A DNA stretch of 64,000 bases from Chloroflexus aurantiacus J-10-fl (GCF_000018865.1 NC_010175.1:2480001-2544000); one strand, 5' to 3'; counted from the stretch's first letter, positions 8,067 to 17,661 are shown. Program-made: numbers and translations. The notes: generated by a model not told the origin, from the letters alone.

Positions 8067-10226
8067 TTACCCTGCCTGAACTGCGTTGCCGTCGCCCTGG
8101 ACACTCTCTAATAATAACTCGGCTACGTCGCGGCGCTGGAGCGTTTCGGCGCGTCCAGTATTCTTGGCGGCGTCTTCAAACATCACCATACAAAATGGAC
8201 ATGCCACGGCCAGTGTCTGCGGTTGAGCTGCCGTGAGTTGTTCAAGCCGGATGACATTGACGTTCCGTTCACCCCACCGTTCGAGCCAGACATTCCCACC
8301 GCCACCGCCGCAGCACATTGCCCGTTCGCGGTTGCGCTCCGGGGCTTCCACCAGCTCAAGGCCGGGAATGCTTGCCAGCAGGCTGCGGGGATCGTCGTAG
8401 ATGTCGTTGTAGCGACCGATGTAGCACGGATCGTGGTAGGCCACTCGCTCGCGGATTGGGGTGTGGGGCTTGAGCCGCCCTTCACGCACCAGGCGGGCCA
8501 GAAACTCGGTGTGATGGATGACCTCATAGTCAACGCCGGCCCGACCACCAAACTGCGGATATTCATTCTTGATAGTGTTGAAGCAGTGCGCACACGTGGT
8601 AACGATGGTGCGAAACTTGTATTGATGCATCGTTTCAATCGCCTGCTGGGCCTGGGATTGGAAGAGCAGCTCTTCACCCATGCGACGGGCCGGATCGCCA
8701 GTACAGCACTCCTCTTCGCCGAGGATGGCAAAATCGACGCCGGCGTGCTGTAACAGTTGCACCATTGCCCGCGCAACTTTGCGCGAACGCTCGTCGTAGC
8801 TTGGCGCACAACCGACCCAGTAGAGCACCTCCACCTGCTCTTTTTCGGCCAGAACCGGTACATCAAGCCCTTCCGTCCAAGCGGTGCGTTCACGGGCTGG
8901 CAGCCGCCAGGGATTGCTCTGCCGTTCGATCCCCTCCAGCACCCGCTTCACCCCTTGCGGTACCTCGCTGGCAATCATCGTCAAATAACGACGCATATCC
9001 ACAATATCATCAACGTGCTCGATCATTGCCGGACATTCGTGGACGCAGGCATTGCAGGTTGTACACGCCCACAACTCTTCGGCCTCAATGATCGTACCCA
9101 CCAGAGGTAGCGTCTCGGCGGTAGTCCCATTCTCACTCAACTCGGCCAGGGTGCGCACAGTGCCATCTTTGAAGTGGATCGGATCACCGCGCTGAAGGTC
9201 GGCCATCTTCGTAATCAAATACTTGGGCGACAGCAGCGCGCCACTGGCATGCGCCGGGCACACACTCTGACAGCGCCCGCACCGCATACAGGCATCGAGA
9301 TCCATGCGGCGCTTCCAGGTCAAATCGGCCAGCGTGGTCACGCCGAGTCGTGGTTCATCCTTCTCGATCTCAGCTTCGAGATTCGGGATAGGATCGAGCG
9401 CGCCTTTGGGCTGGAGATCGCGAAACAGGGTATTGAGAGGGGTATACAGAATGTGACGAAACTTACTGAACGGTAGTGAGGCCATAAACAGCCCGGTTGC
9501 CGCGGCGTGGGTATACCAGAGGATCGGATGAATGGCCAACGCCACCGGACTACCATCACCTAACCCAATCGCCCGGAAGAGGGTCGCGAGGGCAAATCCA
9601 ACATACGCCAGCCTGGCCCAATCCTGTTCGTATACCGATACCCCGCCGATGGTCTGGTTCGCGATCCGCAGACCTTCAATCAAAAAGCCCCCGATACCGA
9701 GGAAAAGCATCACACCGAGCACCCAGGCATCGGTTCGCCGATTGTCAAGCCGGTCGGGCCGGGTGCGGTAACGGCGCCAGGTTGCCCATAACAGACCTGC
9801 AACAAAAGCCAGTCCCAGCGTATCGAGGATAAACTCGTAGCTCTTATAGAAATCGCCGACCAGAATCTTACCGGCCTGCTCACCCATCAGTGGAATGGTG
9901 AAATCTTCTTCTACCGCAATAATATCGGTGCCAATAAACAGAGCCAGAAAACCGAAGAAAATCAAGGCATGCATCACACCGGCCCGCCGGTCGCGCAATA
10001 CCTTTTTCTGCCCTAAACTTTGACGGGTGAACTCAAGCAGTCGCTCCAGTAGGTTACCAATGCGGTTCGCAGGTTTACCACGTCGCCAGCGAGCAATATC
10101 ACGCAAAATCCCCCAGGCCATGACCACTGTTGTGACCAGCGCTGTAAGATAGAGAAAAGTTGCGCCGACCGTGTGGTCAATGTTCCAGTAGATCTCGCGG
10201 ATGGCAATAATCTGTTCTTGCTCCAT
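8067..10226 (-). CDS. membrane Fe-S oxidoreductase (ETF:menaquinone oxidoreductase type)
   Basis: 719 residues. The N-terminal ~290 residues carry about six membrane helices, as in the cytochrome b-like (nitrate reductase gamma-type) domain. Next come two 4Fe-4S motifs, CMRCGRCQSVCP near residue 312 and CTTCNACVHECP near residue 389. Two CCG domains follow with CCTGD near 507, CAHC, CCGGGGG near 639 and CPFC. This architecture matches the heterodisulfide-reductase-related membrane proteins described as ETF:(methyl)menaquinone oxidoreductases, which pass electrons from acyl-CoA dehydrogenases to quinone. That role is inferred; no etfAB is adjacent. Start at ATG 10226 is set by GGAG seven bases upstream; a longer frame reaches 10247. 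The gene stands alone. Confidence 0.85.
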   Translation of the reverse strand: MEQEQIIAIREIYWNIDHTVGATFLYLTALVTTVVMAWGILRDIARWRRGKPANRIGNLLERLLEFTRQSLGQKKVLRDRRAGVMHALIFFGFLALFIGTDIIAVEEDFTIPLMGEQAGKILVGDFYKSYEFILDTLGLAFVAGLLWATWRRYRTRPDRLDNRRTDAWVLGVMLFLGIGGFLIEGLRIANQTIGGVSVYEQDWARLAYVGFALATLFRAIGLGDGSPVALAIHPILWYTHAAATGLFMASLPFSKFRHILYTPLNTLFRDLQPKGALDPIPNLEAEIEKDEPRLGVTTLADLTWKRRMDLDACMRCGRCQSVCPAHASGALLSPKYLITKMADLQRGDPIHFKDGTVRTLAELSENGTTAETLPLVGTIIEAEELWACTTCNACVHECPAMIEHVDDIVDMRRYLTMIASEVPQGVKRVLEGIERQSNPWRLPARERTAWTEGLDVPVLAEKEQVEVLYWVGCAPSYDERSRKVARAMVQLLQHAGVDFAILGEEECCTGDPARRMGEELLFQSQAQQAIETMHQYKFRTIVTTCAHCFNTIKNEYPQFGGRAGVDYEVIHHTEFLARLVREGRLKPHTPIRERVAYHDPCYIGRYNDIYDDPRSLLASIPGLELVEAPERNRERAMCCGGGGGNVWLERWGERNVNVIRLEQLTAAQPQTLAVACPFCMVMFEDAAKNTGRAETLQRRDVAELLLESVQGDGNAVQAG

Positions 10227-10629
10227 TGCTTTTCTCCGCACAAACACCGTTCTTCGGAACGCTGCTGATCATAGCATTCGTGCTGCATAGCGTCAATGCG
10301 ACAGGGATGACGGGGGAGGGCGTGGAGAAGAGGTTGTGAAGGGCTGTATAATGGATTGATTGTTTGTGGAGAGACAAATTCCCTTGCGGACATGTGTGAA
10401 GCATTTGCTATATCACCAGTGATGTAGCAGAATGATGCAGTGATTTGATATAATTATTATCAGTATTAATAATCGATATTTCTGTAGCGCTATAGTCTTG
10501 CCCTTCTACACATATAACGTCTCATGGTTGTGGTATGCGAAAGACGTAGGGGCGACGCATGCATCGCCCCCTACTGTCAGATGCCAGTATCATGGTCTCG
10601 GTGCGATTGCGTCGATAAGGAGGCAAACA
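10227..10629. other. divergent intergenic region before hsdM
   Basis: Separates the oxidoreductase (minus) and hsdM (plus). It contains an AT-rich stretch 10436-10490 with TATAAT at 10449-10454, a possible -10 box for hsdM though no good -35 partner was found. The dispersed palindrome at 10546-10574 follows. No gene was found; open frames that run through the palindrome into hsdM are best explained by the TTG start given for hsdM. Confidence 0.5.
10546..10574. repeat. GTAGGGGCG-type dispersed palindrome
   Basis: GTAGGGGCGACGCAT followed by GCATCGCCCCCTAC, an almost perfect 29-base palindrome centred on GCATGC. It stands 55 bases upstream of the hsdM start and belongs to the same family as the pair in front of hsdR (17592 and 17640). 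Confidence 0.75.
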
Positions 10630-12216
10630 TTGGCGAAACGAAAGAACCATGCCCAGGCTATCGAGACGACCGGCGCTAATTTAGGGTTCGAGCCCCAACT
10701 CTGGCAGACTGCCAATGCTCTCCGCGGCAGTATGGACGCGGCTGAGTATAAGCACGTTGTATTGGGTCTCATCTTTCTAAAATACATTTCCGACGCCTTC
10801 GAGGAGCACCGTGAGAGGCTTCAGAATATCCCCAACGCCGATCCAGAAGATCCCGATGAATATCGGGCAGATAATGTCTTCTGGGTTCCACCTGATGCCC
10901 GTTGGGTGGAACTCCGCAACAATGCTCGCCAGCCAAACATCGGCGAACTGATTGATCAGGCGATGATAGCGGTGGAACGAGATAATCCCTCTCTCAAGGG
11001 GGTTCTCCCAAAAGACTATGCTCGCCCTGCTCTGGACCAGCAGCGTTTGGGTCAGCTCATCGACCTTGTCTCGAACATCCCGGTGGGCACGGCCTCTGCC
11101 CGCTCCAAGGACGTGCTTGGGCGCGTTTATGAATATTTCCTCTCGCAGTTTGCAAGTGCTGAGGGTAAGAAGGGTGGTGAGTTCTACACTCCCCGGTGCG
11201 TCGTGCGCCTGCTGGTGGAAATGTTGGAACCCTATCAAGGCCGGGTTTACGACCCTTGCTGCGGATCTGCGGGGATGTTCATACAATCTGTAGAGTTTAT
11301 CGAGGCCCATGCTACGGGAAACGGCAATGGTAGCCGCGCTCGTGCTCGCATCAGTATTTACGGACAAGAGCTTAACTATACTACCTGGCGTTTAGCAAAG
11401 ATGAATCTGGCCATCCGTGGTATTGATGGACGGATCGAACAAGGCGATACCTTCCGCAATGACCGTTTCCCCGACCTCAAAGCCGATTACATTCTGGCAA
11501 ATCCACCCTTCAATATGAAAGAGTGGGGCGGTGAGCAGTTGCGCAACGACAAACGCTGGCAGTACGGTATACCGCCCGTTGGTAATGCCAACTTCGCCTG
11601 GGTGCAGCATATTGTGCATCACCTTGCGCCTGCGGGAGTGGCCGGTTTTGTGCTTGCGAATGGCTCGATGTCCTCCAACCAATCTGGCGAGGGTGAGATT
11701 CGCAGGAAACTGATTGAAGCCGATCTTGTCGACTGTATGGTAGCACTGCCGGGCCAACTCTTCTACTCGACTCAGATTCCGGCTTGCCTGTGGTTCCTCG
11801 CCCGCAATCGAAATAATGGCAAGTTCCGTGACCGTCGTAAGCAGATTCTCTTTATCGACGCCCGCAGGCTGGGTCGCATGGTGGATCGCATCCATCGCGA
11901 GCTAACCGACGAAGAGATCGAACGAATCGCTTGTACCTATCACGCCTGGCGAGGGGAATCGGACGCTGGGGAATACCGGGACATCCCCGGTTTCTGCAAG
12001 AGTGCGTCGCTGGAGGATGTGCGCAAACACGGCTATGTGCTGACTCCGGGCCGCTATGTTGGCTCCGAGGTGCGGGAAGATGATGATGAGCCGTTCGCAG
12101 AGAAGATGCAGTGGCTTGTTGCCCAGCTCCGTGAGCAACAGGCTGAGGCGGCGAAACTCGATGAGGCGATTGTTGCCAATCTGCAAGAACTGGGCTTTTG
12201 GGAGCAGAAGAGATGA
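10630..12216 (+). CDS. hsdM: type I restriction-modification DNA methyltransferase subunit
   Basis: 528-residue adenine methyltransferase (M subunit). An N-terminal helical domain ([31 protein letters not shown]) is followed by the SAM-binding core: [18 protein letters not shown], motif [11 protein letters not shown] near residue 207 and the catalytic N-P-P-F near residue 290. With HsdS it methylates the target site; with HsdR it makes the restriction complex. The start is read as TTG 10630 because AAGGAGG (10617-10623) lies six bases upstream. A longer frame from 10498 would translate the palindrome and lacks a ribosome site. Its stop overlaps the next start as ATGA, so translation is coupled to the ImmA/IrrE gene. 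Confidence 0.95.
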   Translation: MAKRKNHAQAIETTGANLGFEPQLWQTANALRGSMDAAEYKHVVLGLIFLKYISDAFEEHRERLQNIPNADPEDPDEYRADNVFWVPPDARWVELRNNARQPNIGELIDQAMIAVERDNPSLKGVLPKDYARPALDQQRLGQLIDLVSNIPVGTASARSKDVLGRVYEYFLSQFASAEGKKGGEFYTPRCVVRLLVEMLEPYQGRVYDPCCGSAGMFIQSVEFIEAHATGNGNGSRARARISIYGQELNYTTWRLAKMNLAIRGIDGRIEQGDTFRNDRFPDLKADYILANPPFNMKEWGGEQLRNDKRWQYGIPPVGNANFAWVQHIVHHLAPAGVAGFVLANGSMSSNQSGEGEIRRKLIEADLVDCMVALPGQLFYSTQIPACLWFLARNRNNGKFRDRRKQILFIDARRLGRMVDRIHRELTDEEIERIACTYHAWRGESDAGEYRDIPGFCKSASLEDVRKHGYVLTPGRYVGSEVREDDDEPFAEKMQWLVAQLREQQAEAAKLDEAIVANLQELGFWEQKR

Positions 12217-13355
12217 AGATACAGGTTGCTCCTGCGTTATTACGTTGGGCCTGTGAGCGAGCAGGTTTTCGTGAGGAAGATCTGAAAGGAAAATTTCCCA
12301 GGCTCGACCGCTGGCTCAACGAAGAAGATCAGCCGACACTCAAGCAGTTGGAGCGTTTCGCTCAGGCCACGCATACGCCCATTGGGTTTTTCTTCCTATC
12401 GGAACCTCCAACAGAGGCGATCCCGATCCCGGATCTTCGAACTGTTGGAAACATCCGTGTCAGCCGCCCAACGCCTGATCTTCTGGACACCATCTACCTC
12501 TGTCAGCAACGGCAGGAGTGGTACCGCGAATTTGCCCTGATCGCAGGCGAACCTCCGCTGTCGTTCGTTGGTTCAGTCCGAGTTACCGACGATGTTGTCG
12601 CCACAGCAGAACGTGTTCGGCAAGCCCTGGGCTTCGATCTTGAAGAGCGTAGACAGCTCTCCTCCTGGACAGATGCCCTGCGGCGATTCATCGAGCAGGC
12701 AGACGCTCTCGGCGTACTCGTTATGGTGAATGGCGTCGTTGGCAGCAATAATCGCCGCAAGCTAAACCCTGCGGAGTTTCGCGGCTTCGCACTCTCAGAT
12801 CCTCTTGCCCCTTTGATTTTCATCAACGGCGCCGATAGCAAAGCCGCTCAGATGTTTACGCTGGCCCACGAACTCGCCCACCTGTGGCTCGGCCAATCCG
12901 CTTTGTCCGATGTAGGACCGACAACTACACCAGAAAACGACGTAGAATGGTGGTGCAATGCGGTTGCCGCTGAGTTGCTCGTGCCGCTTGCCGCACTCCG
13001 GTCGGAACTGTATTCACGGGAAGAACTGCGTCACACACTTGATCGCCTTTCCCGGCAATTCAAAGTGAGCACCCTGGTGATCTTGCGGCGGCTGTATGAC
13101 GTGGAATATCTCACGAGAGAGCAGCTTTGGGCGGAGTACGAAGTAGAGGTGGATCGTCTCAGCCGGATTTCCGCTGCGAGCGGCGGCAATTTTTATTCGA
13201 CAACTGCTGCACGGGTCAGCAAGCGCTTTGCTCGCGCGGTAGCGATTTCTGTCTGGGAGGGACGTACCTCTTTTAGCGAAGCTAGCCGATTGCTTGGTTT
13301 CAAAAATATGTCTACCTTTCGTGAATTTAGCATACAACTGGGAATAGTTGCGTAA
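12213..13355 (+). CDS. ImmA/IrrE-family metallopeptidase (antitoxin-type)
   Basis: 380 residues. A helical N-terminal segment ([48 protein letters not shown]) resembles the degenerate helix-turn-helix region of such proteins. The zinc peptidase motif is H219-E-L-A-H223 ([13 protein letters not shown]), with a downstream acidic residue in [13 protein letters not shown]. Proteins of this layout commonly pair with DUF4411 PIN-like toxins, and a DUF4411 gene follows with a 1-base overlap. It starts at ATG 12213 within the hsdM stop (ATGA). Likely role: antitoxin and/or regulator embedded in the restriction operon; this is inferred from the pairing. Cleavage targets are unknown. Confidence 0.88.
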   Translation: MKIQVAPALLRWACERAGFREEDLKGKFPRLDRWLNEEDQPTLKQLERFAQATHTPIGFFFLSEPPTEAIPIPDLRTVGNIRVSRPTPDLLDTIYLCQQRQEWYREFALIAGEPPLSFVGSVRVTDDVVATAERVRQALGFDLEERRQLSSWTDALRRFIEQADALGVLVMVNGVVGSNNRRKLNPAEFRGFALSDPLAPLIFINGADSKAAQMFTLAHELAHLWLGQSALSDVGPTTTPENDVEWWCNAVAAELLVPLAALRSELYSREELRHTLDRLSRQFKVSTLVILRRLYDVEYLTREQLWAEYEVEVDRLSRISAASGGNFYSTTAARVSKRFARAVAISVWEGRTSFSEASRLLGFKNMSTFREFSIQLGIVA

Positions 13356-13852
13356 TGGCCTACCTGCTCGATGCCAATGTCTTCATCTCAGCAAAGAACC
13401 TGCACTACGGACTGGATTTTTGTCCAGCATTCTGGGATTGGCTTGTTCGTGAACACCAGGCAGGAAACGTTTTCACTATCGAAAAGGTGATCGACGAGAT
13501 TAAAGCAGGACAGGATGAGCTTGCCAGTTGGGTGTTGCAATTGCCCGATTCATTCTCCCTCAAACCGGATGCTTCGACTATACAATCACTTGCAGTGGTT
13601 GCTCGATGGGTTAACGCTCAAGCCAATTACAGCCCGGCGGCCAAAAGCATGTTCTTGCAGATTGCCGACTACTACCTGGTAGCGCAGGCACTGGCGGCAG
13701 GTCACACCGTCGTCACCCATGAGATTCCGCAGAATTCTGTGCATCGGGTCAAAATCCCGAATGTTTGTCTCGGACTGAACATACGATACATGAGCCCCTT
13801 TGAAATGCTGCGGCGCGAGCGGGCCAGGTTTGTGCTGGGAAGCACGCCGTGA
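13355..13852 (+). CDS. DUF4411 PIN-like protein (toxin candidate)
   Basis: 165 residues. The opening [15 protein letters not shown] places Asp6 where PIN-domain ribonucleases have their first metal ligand. Further acidic positions follow in FTIEKVIDEIKAGQDEL and in the segment IADYYLVAQALAAGHTVVTHE. This matches the DUF4411 family, PIN-fold proteins usually encoded next to ImmA/IrrE antitoxins. Its ATG overlaps the TAA of the preceding gene (TAATG). It probably acts as an RNase toxin restrained by its partner; the activity is inferred from the fold. It lies between hsdM and hsdS, so its expression is tied to the restriction operon. Confidence 0.82.
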   Translation: MAYLLDANVFISAKNLHYGLDFCPAFWDWLVREHQAGNVFTIEKVIDEIKAGQDELASWVLQLPDSFSLKPDASTIQSLAVVARWVNAQANYSPAAKSMFLQIADYYLVAQALAAGHTVVTHEIPQNSVHRVKIPNVCLGLNIRYMSPFEMLRRERARFVLGSTP

Positions 13853-14128
13853 AGACAACGGTATTGAGAACAAAAATATCCAGGAGTGAGAATCTCTGGC
13901 AAAAAGGAAATAGCTGGACTGCACACAACCGACGCTTATTTAACGATCTGCGGTTTTCGTTTAATAGCAGCCTGGCTTATTTAACGAACGGAGAGTAAGA
14001 AATGCGTTGTGGATTGTTAATCCATGATCGCGAAGCGACTGGCAACGCCGTAATAGGTGTTAGCCTGTGAACTGCACGTGAATATCTTGAGTGAAGAGAG
14101 TGAAGTGTTGTGAAATGGGAGTTAAGCT
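13853..14128. other. AT-rich spacer between DUF4411 gene and hsdS
   Basis: 276 bases, visibly richer in A+T than its flanks. TTATTTAACGA occurs twice (13937 and 13977), a short direct repeat. A 22-codon frame from ATG 14002 (MRCGLLIHDR...) with GGAGAG upstream is possible but has no recognisable family. An internal hsdS promoter could lie here; none was identified with confidence. Confidence 0.4.
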
Positions 14129-15445
14129 ATGGCGGATAAGTGGGGGACAGTGAGGCTTGGAGATGTGGCTACGATCAATCCAGATGCAATTGGTGCTAAT
14201 TGGCCCTTCTTACACATAAGATACATAGACATTTCGTCAGTAGGTGAAGGAACAATCATTGAGAAACCAAGTCAAATCAGCCTTTCAGAAGCTCCAAGCC
14301 GCGCCAAGCGTCTAATTCGTGAGGGTGACACAGTTCTTTCAATGGTACGCCCCAACAGGCGCTCAAGGTTCTTCGTCACTACGTTTGAACCTGACTTGGT
14401 TGTGTCTACTGGATTTGCAGTCCTACGACCAAAACCCAAAGTTATTCATCCCCGTTATCTGTACGCTTGCGTGTTCGATAGAGCTTTCACTGACTATTTG
14501 GTTTCAAGGGAAAAGGGTGCTGCTTACCCTGCAGTGCTATCGGAGGACATTGCGGATGCCAAGATCCCTTTCCCCCCCCTCCCCGAACAACGCGCCATTG
14601 CCCACATCCTCGGCACGCTGGACGACAAAATCGAGCTGAACCGGCGCATGAGCGAGACGCTGGAACAGATGGCGCGGGCACTGTTCAAGGCGTGGTTCGT
14701 CGACTTCGAGCCGGTGCGGGCGAAGATAGAGTGCCGCTGGCAGCGCGGTCAATCCCTGCCCGGTCTGCCTGCCCATTTCTACGACCTGTTCCCCGAACGC
14801 CTGGTAGACTCGGAGTTGGGGGAGATTCCGGAGGGATGGGGGGTGGGGAGGCTGTCAGAACTAATCGAATTGAACCCACCGCGAGTACTAAGGAAGGGTG
14901 AAGTTGCTCCTTACCTTGATATGGCAAATATGCCAACTCGTGGTCACGTCCCTGGCGATGTTGTTGATCGTCCATTTGGATCAGGCACCCGTTTCATAAA
15001 CGGTGATACGCTCCTTGCCCGAATCACTCCATGTTTGGAGAATGGGAAGACTGCATTCGTTGATTTTCTCCGAAATGGGCAAGTTGGTTGGGGTTCAACA
15101 GAGTACATTGTACTAAGACCGAGAGAGCCTTTGCCTGCCGAGTTTGCTTACTGCTTGGCACGCAGTGAGAATTTCCGTGACTTCGCCATTCAGAATATGA
15201 CTGGCACAAGTGGTAGGCAGCGGGTACAAACAGAAGCTATTGCTCATTACCTGCTTGTCGCACCACCTGCTCCTGTGGCCGAGGCGTTCGGCAGAACCGT
15301 AAAGCAGCTATTTGCCAGGGCAACTAGAGCATCGTGCGAATCCCGCACCCTCGCCGCGCTGCGCGATGCGCTGCTGCCGAAGCTCATCCGTGGTGAGATA
15401 CGAGTGAAGGATGCGGAAAAGTTTTTGCAGGAGAGGGGGTTATGA
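14129..15445 (+). CDS. hsdS: type I restriction-modification specificity subunit
   Basis: 438 residues in the usual S-subunit plan: target-recognition domain 1 (about 1-150), central conserved region (FPPLPEQRAIAHILGTLDDKIELNRRMSETLEQMARALFKAWFVDFEPV, about 150-200), domain 2 (about 245-390) and a distal conserved region (ESRTLAALRDALLPKLIRGEI). The two recognition domains set a bipartite DNA target that cannot be read from sequence. Base composition is mosaic: recognition-domain DNA is AT-richer, conserved parts GC-rich, as expected after domain exchange. GGGAG precedes the ATG. The stop overlaps the DUF3644 start as ATGA. Confidence 0.93.
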   Translation: MADKWGTVRLGDVATINPDAIGANWPFLHIRYIDISSVGEGTIIEKPSQISLSEAPSRAKRLIREGDTVLSMVRPNRRSRFFVTTFEPDLVVSTGFAVLRPKPKVIHPRYLYACVFDRAFTDYLVSREKGAAYPAVLSEDIADAKIPFPPLPEQRAIAHILGTLDDKIELNRRMSETLEQMARALFKAWFVDFEPVRAKIECRWQRGQSLPGLPAHFYDLFPERLVDSELGEIPEGWGVGRLSELIELNPPRVLRKGEVAPYLDMANMPTRGHVPGDVVDRPFGSGTRFINGDTLLARITPCLENGKTAFVDFLRNGQVGWGSTEYIVLRPREPLPAEFAYCLARSENFRDFAIQNMTGTSGRQRVQTEAIAHYLLVAPPAPVAEAFGRTVKQLFARATRASCESRTLAALRDALLPKLIRGEIRVKDAEKFLQERGL

Positions 15446-16512
15446 AGTGGGAGGTAAAGCGTTTGCTGGAGAAGGCGCTTGATTCGATTCTGCTTGCTAT
15501 TGAGATCTTCAATCGTCCCTATGATCGAGGAAGAGTCAGCGCAACGCTAATTATGCTAGACCATAGCTTTGAAATGCTGATGAAGTCTGCCATCCTCCAT
15601 CGCGGCGGACGCATCCGTGACAAACGTTCCAACGAGACGATTGGATTTGATGCTTGTGTGCGGCGCTCTTTAAGCAATGGTGAGATTAAGTACTTAACGG
15701 AGGAGCAGGCTCTTATTTTGCAAATGATCAACGGACTCCGAGACGCAGCTCAGCATCATCTGCTTGATATATCCGAAGGACAGCTCTACCTGCATATTCA
15801 ATCAGGTGTAACGCTGTTCCAGGACTTGTTGAAGAGTGTCTTTGGCAAGGAGTTTGCCAGCTACCTTCCGTCGCGTGTGTTACCGATTTCAACAGTGGTT
15901 CCTACAGACCTTGTGACCCTATTCGAGTCTGAGGTTGCCGAGATCAGGAAGCTTCTGGAACCAGGTCGGCGAAGACAGGTTCAAGCACTGGCACGCATCC
16001 GTCCGCTTGCAATCCTGGATGCCACCCTTAAGGGCGAGAAGGGCCAGCCGAGCGACGAAGAGCTGCGACAGATCGGGAAAGAGATAGCGCATGGCCGCTC
16101 CTGGCCTGAGTTATTTCGGGGTGCTGCCGCCGTTGAGATTACGTCGGATGGAACGGGATTGAGCCTATCTCTCCGCTTATCAAAGAAGGAAGGGGTTCCA
16201 ATTCAGCTCGTGCCTGAAGGTACTCCTGGAGCTTCAGTTGTGGCTGTAAGACGTATCAATGAACTGGATATATACAGTCTTGGGGCGAAGCAGCTAGCCG
16301 AGAAGGTTGGACTGTCTGTACCGAAAGTTGTAGCGGTCGTTGATTATCTTGATCTACGGAGAGATCAGAAATACTACAAGGAGTTCATTATCGGTCGTCA
16401 GGTACATAAGCGGTATTCTCCAGAAACAGTTGAAAAAATTAAGGAGGTGCTCAAAAACAAAAGTATTGAAGAAATTTGGCAGGAGTATACAGTAAAGAGA
16501 AGAACAACCTAA
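15442..16512 (+). CDS. DUF3644 protein with HEPN-type R-X4-H motif
   Basis: 356 residues. The N-terminal ~130 residues are helical and match DUF3644 (LLEKALDSILLAIEIFNRP...LDHSFEMLMKSAIL). They contain LRDAAQHH, i.e. Arg100-X4-His105, the signature of HEPN ribonuclease domains found in toxin-antitoxin and antiphage systems. A middle region has no clear motif. The C-terminus (SLGAKQLAEKVGLSVPKVVAVVDYLDLR...RYSPETVEKIKEVL) looks like a winged helix-turn-helix. The start ATG overlaps the hsdS stop, so it is translated with the specificity subunit. Likely a defence effector or accessory; RNase activity is inferred from the motif only. Confidence 0.8.
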   Translation: MKWEVKRLLEKALDSILLAIEIFNRPYDRGRVSATLIMLDHSFEMLMKSAILHRGGRIRDKRSNETIGFDACVRRSLSNGEIKYLTEEQALILQMINGLRDAAQHHLLDISEGQLYLHIQSGVTLFQDLLKSVFGKEFASYLPSRVLPISTVVPTDLVTLFESEVAEIRKLLEPGRRRQVQALARIRPLAILDATLKGEKGQPSDEELRQIGKEIAHGRSWPELFRGAAAVEITSDGTGLSLSLRLSKKEGVPIQLVPEGTPGASVVAVRRINELDIYSLGAKQLAEKVGLSVPKVVAVVDYLDLRRDQKYYKEFIIGRQVHKRYSPETVEKIKEVLKNKSIEEIWQEYTVKRRTT

Positions 16513-16689
16513 GTAAGATCGCCAGATGATAACTGACCTTCAGGATGTGTTTGACGATAAAACATTGCTTTCGCGAAATTCTTCCGAGTGGTGTGATTAC
16601 AGACAGATATTTTTTGTGCAACGTGCTCCTGTCGAAGTTTATTCTTAGGTATATCTGAATAATGCGGAATGGTTTTGGTAGGGGCGATT

Positions 16690-17592
16690 ATGACAAATCA
16701 AACCATCACGCATATTGGTTTCAGCGACGAGTCCAACTGGAATACGGGGCGATTTCGCAGTCTTGGGTTGGTGACTTTGCCAATCTGCCATCTTGATAGC
16801 TTCAATCGTGAACTTTGCAGTCTTCTCAGAGAATCTCAGATACACGAGTTCAAGTGGAACAAGGTAAATGGTGCCAAAGAGCGATTTGCAGCGCAAAAGA
16901 TGTGTCATTTCGCAATTGAAAAGGCGCGAAATGATCAGTTACGTGTAGATGTGCTCATCTGGAATATTCAAGACAGTCGGCACAGCATCAAGGGGAGAGA
17001 CGACGTCGCTAATCTCGAGCGGATGTATTATCATCTTTTTCGCAATGTGATGAGGGCACGATGGCCGAATAATGCCGTTTGGAGACTTCATCCCGATGAG
17101 CACACTGGCTTTGATTGGAAGACAATTCAGGACTGCCTTAAAGCCAAAAGTGTGACTTTCAAAGAAGAACATCCGCTCTTTAGCGGTGGTTTCAGAGTCA
17201 GGCTACACCAGGAATTTGGTATCGAAGAGATTCGACAGGTATCGTCTCAGCAACATCTACTGCTGCAAATTGCCGACCTGTTCGCCGGTTTAGCCGTGTT
17301 CTCCTATGAAAAATATGAGAAATACGAGCAGTGGATCAATACTCAATCGTCCCAGTTGACTTTATTCGGTAACGAGCAGCATTCAGCGAACGAATCACCA
17401 ACACGCAGCGAGAATGAACGCTTTCAAGTTCTTAAGACGTTTGATGATCGATGCAAACAGCTCAAGCTTGGGGTCAGCCTTAAGAGCAATCGCGGACTAC
17501 GGACACCTGATCCGAACAATCCGATTAACTTCTGGATGTATGAACCACAACATCCCGAAGACCGCGCACCTGTAAAGAATACGAAGTCGTAG
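16690..17592 (+). CDS. DUF3800 protein (RNase H-fold)
   Basis: 300 residues. The opening [11 protein letters not shown] carries the acidic pair D13-E14 typical of DUF3800. The late Q-I-A-D-L-F-A-G-L motif supplies the second conserved Asp, as in RNase H-fold nucleases. DUF3800 proteins are common in defence islands, often as solitary genes. The C-terminal ~80 residues ([27 protein letters not shown]) have no recognised domain. Start at ATG 16690; the preceding GGTAGGGGCGATT provides the ribosome site and looks like half of a GTAGGGGCG palindrome. A 177-base spacer separates it from the DUF3644 gene. Substrate is unknown. Confidence 0.78.
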   Translation: MTNQTITHIGFSDESNWNTGRFRSLGLVTLPICHLDSFNRELCSLLRESQIHEFKWNKVNGAKERFAAQKMCHFAIEKARNDQLRVDVLIWNIQDSRHSIKGRDDVANLERMYYHLFRNVMRARWPNNAVWRLHPDEHTGFDWKTIQDCLKAKSVTFKEEHPLFSGGFRVRLHQEFGIEEIRQVSSQQHLLLQIADLFAGLAVFSYEKYEKYEQWINTQSSQLTLFGNEQHSANESPTRSENERFQVLKTFDDRCKQLKLGVSLKSNRGLRTPDPNNPINFWMYEPQHPEDRAPVKNTKS

Positions 17593-17613
17593 GAGCGACG
17601 CATGCGTCGCTCC
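17592..17613. repeat. GGAGCGACG palindrome before hsdR
   Basis: GGAGCGACGCATGCGTCGCTCC is a perfect 22-base palindrome right after the DUF3800 stop. It is the same family as 15-36 and 10546-10574. With the next repeat it fills the DUF3800-hsdR spacer and could act as a hairpin that limits read-through. Confidence 0.8.
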
Positions 17614-17639
17614 GACCCTGAACGGCAACGCACAATCTA

Positions 17640-17661
17640 GGGACGACACGTGTGTCGTTCC
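17640..17661. repeat. GGGACGACAC near-palindrome before hsdR
   Basis: GGGACGACACGTGTGTCGTTCC: seven paired bases on each side of a central GT (17643-17649 with 17652-17658), plus partly matching ends. It ends 16 bases before the hsdR start. Related to the neighbouring palindrome but with an ACACGTGT core. Confidence 0.65.

Noticed and set aside
10498-10629. Longer hsdM start at 10498
   Set aside because: It would translate the dispersed palindrome; the TTG at 10630 has AAGGAGG at ideal distance.
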